Shown here: one piece after another, positions 63,222-64,000 of the stretch
Numbering within the stretch: position 1 is the first letter of the stretch
Layout of the letters: the number at the start of each line of letters is the position of its first letter
Source of the DNA: Ectothiorhodospiraceae bacterium
Lineage (GTDB): Bacteria; Pseudomonadota; Gammaproteobacteria; Nitrococcales; Aquisalimonadaceae
Length of the DNA stretch: 64,000 bases
Direction: 5' to 3'
NCBI GenBank assembly: GCA_003565775.1
Contig: PXAT01000081.1
Location: 51,733 to 115,732, forward strand
Notes under the pieces: generated by a model
Seen by the model: only the letters and a program-made list of their open reading frames with translations
What the model was told of the DNA's origin: nothing
The model's database searches: none
Made by a program: the position numbers and the translations under genes

Positions 63222-64000
63222 ATGATGTCCGAATCGATTAACGATCTGGTGGCGCCGCATGGCGGCGAGTTGAAGGAACTGCTGGTCGGACCGGAACGGG
63301 TTGATCAGCTCAAGGCGGAGGCGCTCGATCTGCAGTCCTGGGATCTGACCGAGCGTCAGGTCTGTGACACCGAGCTGCTGCTGAATGGCGGCTTCTCGCC
63401 GCTCTACGGGTTTCTTACCGAAGCCGACTACAACGCCGTCTGCAGCGACATGCGTCTGAACGACGGCACCCTCTGGCCGATCCCGATCAACCTGGACGTC
63501 ACCGAGGCCTTTGCCGAGGGTTTGAGTGCCGGCGATCGGATTGCGCTGCGGCATCCGGAAGGCATGCTGCTGGCAGTGATGACGGTCGAGGATATCTACC
63601 GGCCGGACTTCAGGCGTGAGGCCGAACAGGTCTATGGCGCCGCCGACGATGCCCATCCGGAGGTGTTCCGCCTGTTCAATCAGTGCAATCCGGTTTACCT
63701 CGGCGGTCGCCTGGAAGGGTTGGAGCTGCCGCCGCACCACACCTTCAAGCACCTGCGGCATACGCCGCGCGAGCTGCGCAACTGGTTCGTCAAGCTGGGC
63801 TGGAACAACGTGGTCGCGTTCCAGACCCGCAACCCGATGCACCGGGCTCACGTGGAACTCGCGAAGCGTGCCTCGCAGACCGGTGCCGCCAATCTGCTGA
63901 TCCATCCGGTGGTGGGCATGACCAAGCCGGGCGACGTGGACTACTTTGTGCGGGTGCGCTGCTACCAGGAGGTGGTCAAGCACTTCCCGGAGCAGACCAC
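63222..64000 (+). CDS. sat: ATP sulfurylase, 3'-truncated by window edge
   Basis: Missing from the ORF track because it runs off the end. ATG 63222 (a second ATG follows at 63225), with GAGG upstream and an open frame of 259 codons to the last base. The N-terminal PUA-like domain holds LLLNGGFSPLYGFL. The catalytic domain holds QTRNPMHRAHVELAKRA, where QTRNP and the following His belong to the ATP/sulfate-binding motif. This is the monomer/homo-oligomer Sat type, not CysDN. It forms APS from sulfate and ATP, or the reverse during sulfur oxidation. Adjacent to the SLC13 permease, so assimilation is the simpler reading. Confidence 0.95.
   Translation, partial: MMSESINDLVAPHGGELKELLVGPERVDQLKAEALDLQSWDLTERQVCDTELLLNGGFSPLYGFLTEADYNAVCSDMRLNDGTLWPIPINLDVTEAFAEGLSAGDRIALRHPEGMLLAVMTVEDIYRPDFRREAEQVYGAADDAHPEVFRLFNQCNPVYLGGRLEGLELPPHHTFKHLRHTPRELRNWFVKLGWNNVVAFQTRNPMHRAHVELAKRASQTGAANLLIHPVVGMTKPGDVDYFVRVRCYQEVVKHFPEQT

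Noticed and set aside
61335-63983. 882-residue ORF on the minus strand
   Set aside because: Antisense shadow of the SLC13 and sat genes; low-complexity His/Gln/Arg translation.

Overview
The window is a high-GC, gene-dense stretch of chromosome. Protein families and gene pairings point to a gammaproteobacterium: FolE-FolX, a DadA-like dehydrogenase, a four-gene efflux operon laid out like E. coli ytcA-mdtN-mdtO-mdtP, cobalamin-dependent MetH, and a UvrA-type giant ATPase. A PHA phasin, an SLC13 permease beside a Sat-type ATP sulfurylase, and the high GC suggest an environmental, possibly halophilic or sulfur-linked lineage. That placement is inference. I saw no rRNA, tRNA, CRISPR array, transposase or prophage.

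Layout. 1-11 kb: the 3' part of purL; a leftward K+/H+ antiporter-DUF2058-DUF815 operon; a phasin with its own terminator and a directly repeated operator-like upstream region; a KamA-type radical SAM enzyme; and a leftward folE-folX-DUF3429 group. 11-25 kb: fused 5-oxoprolinase, rubredoxin reductase-like flavoprotein, a GAF-PAS-GAF-GGDEF-EAL c-di-GMP protein, a leftward sugar dehydrogenase-DadA pair, a small Cys-motif protein with a class II aldolase, and oligopeptidase B. 25-28 kb: a patatin-like lipoprotein and a three-domain lipoprotein (YbaY, MliC lysozyme inhibitor, COG3650-like).

28-49 kb is the accessory core. It holds four paralogues of the choloylglycine hydrolase/penicillin V acylase (Ntn amide hydrolase) family. 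One heads a complete YtcA-MdtN-MdtO-MdtP-like efflux operon and two others lie against that operon. The fourth, 11.5 kb away, is a close sister of the third in opposite orientation. Between the sisters lie a double-length UvrA-like protein with four ABC modules and an RND adaptor-RND pump-MFS operon. The arrangement suggests hydrolysis of N-acyl amides (for example signals or antibiotics) combined with export of the substrate or product.

49-64 kb: MipA/OmpV porin-like protein, YihY membrane protein, a Leu/Val-type dehydrogenase, metH, then a UDP-sugar block (UDP-glucuronate 4-epimerase, ugd, pgi, galU), then the SLC13 permease and the 5' part of sat.

A dispersed, non-coding, MITE-like repeat of about 160-270 bp with 18-bp imperfect terminal inverted repeats (GGAAACACTGATTTATTC / GAATAAGTCAGCGTTTCC) occupies many of the intergenic gaps as full-length or decayed copies.
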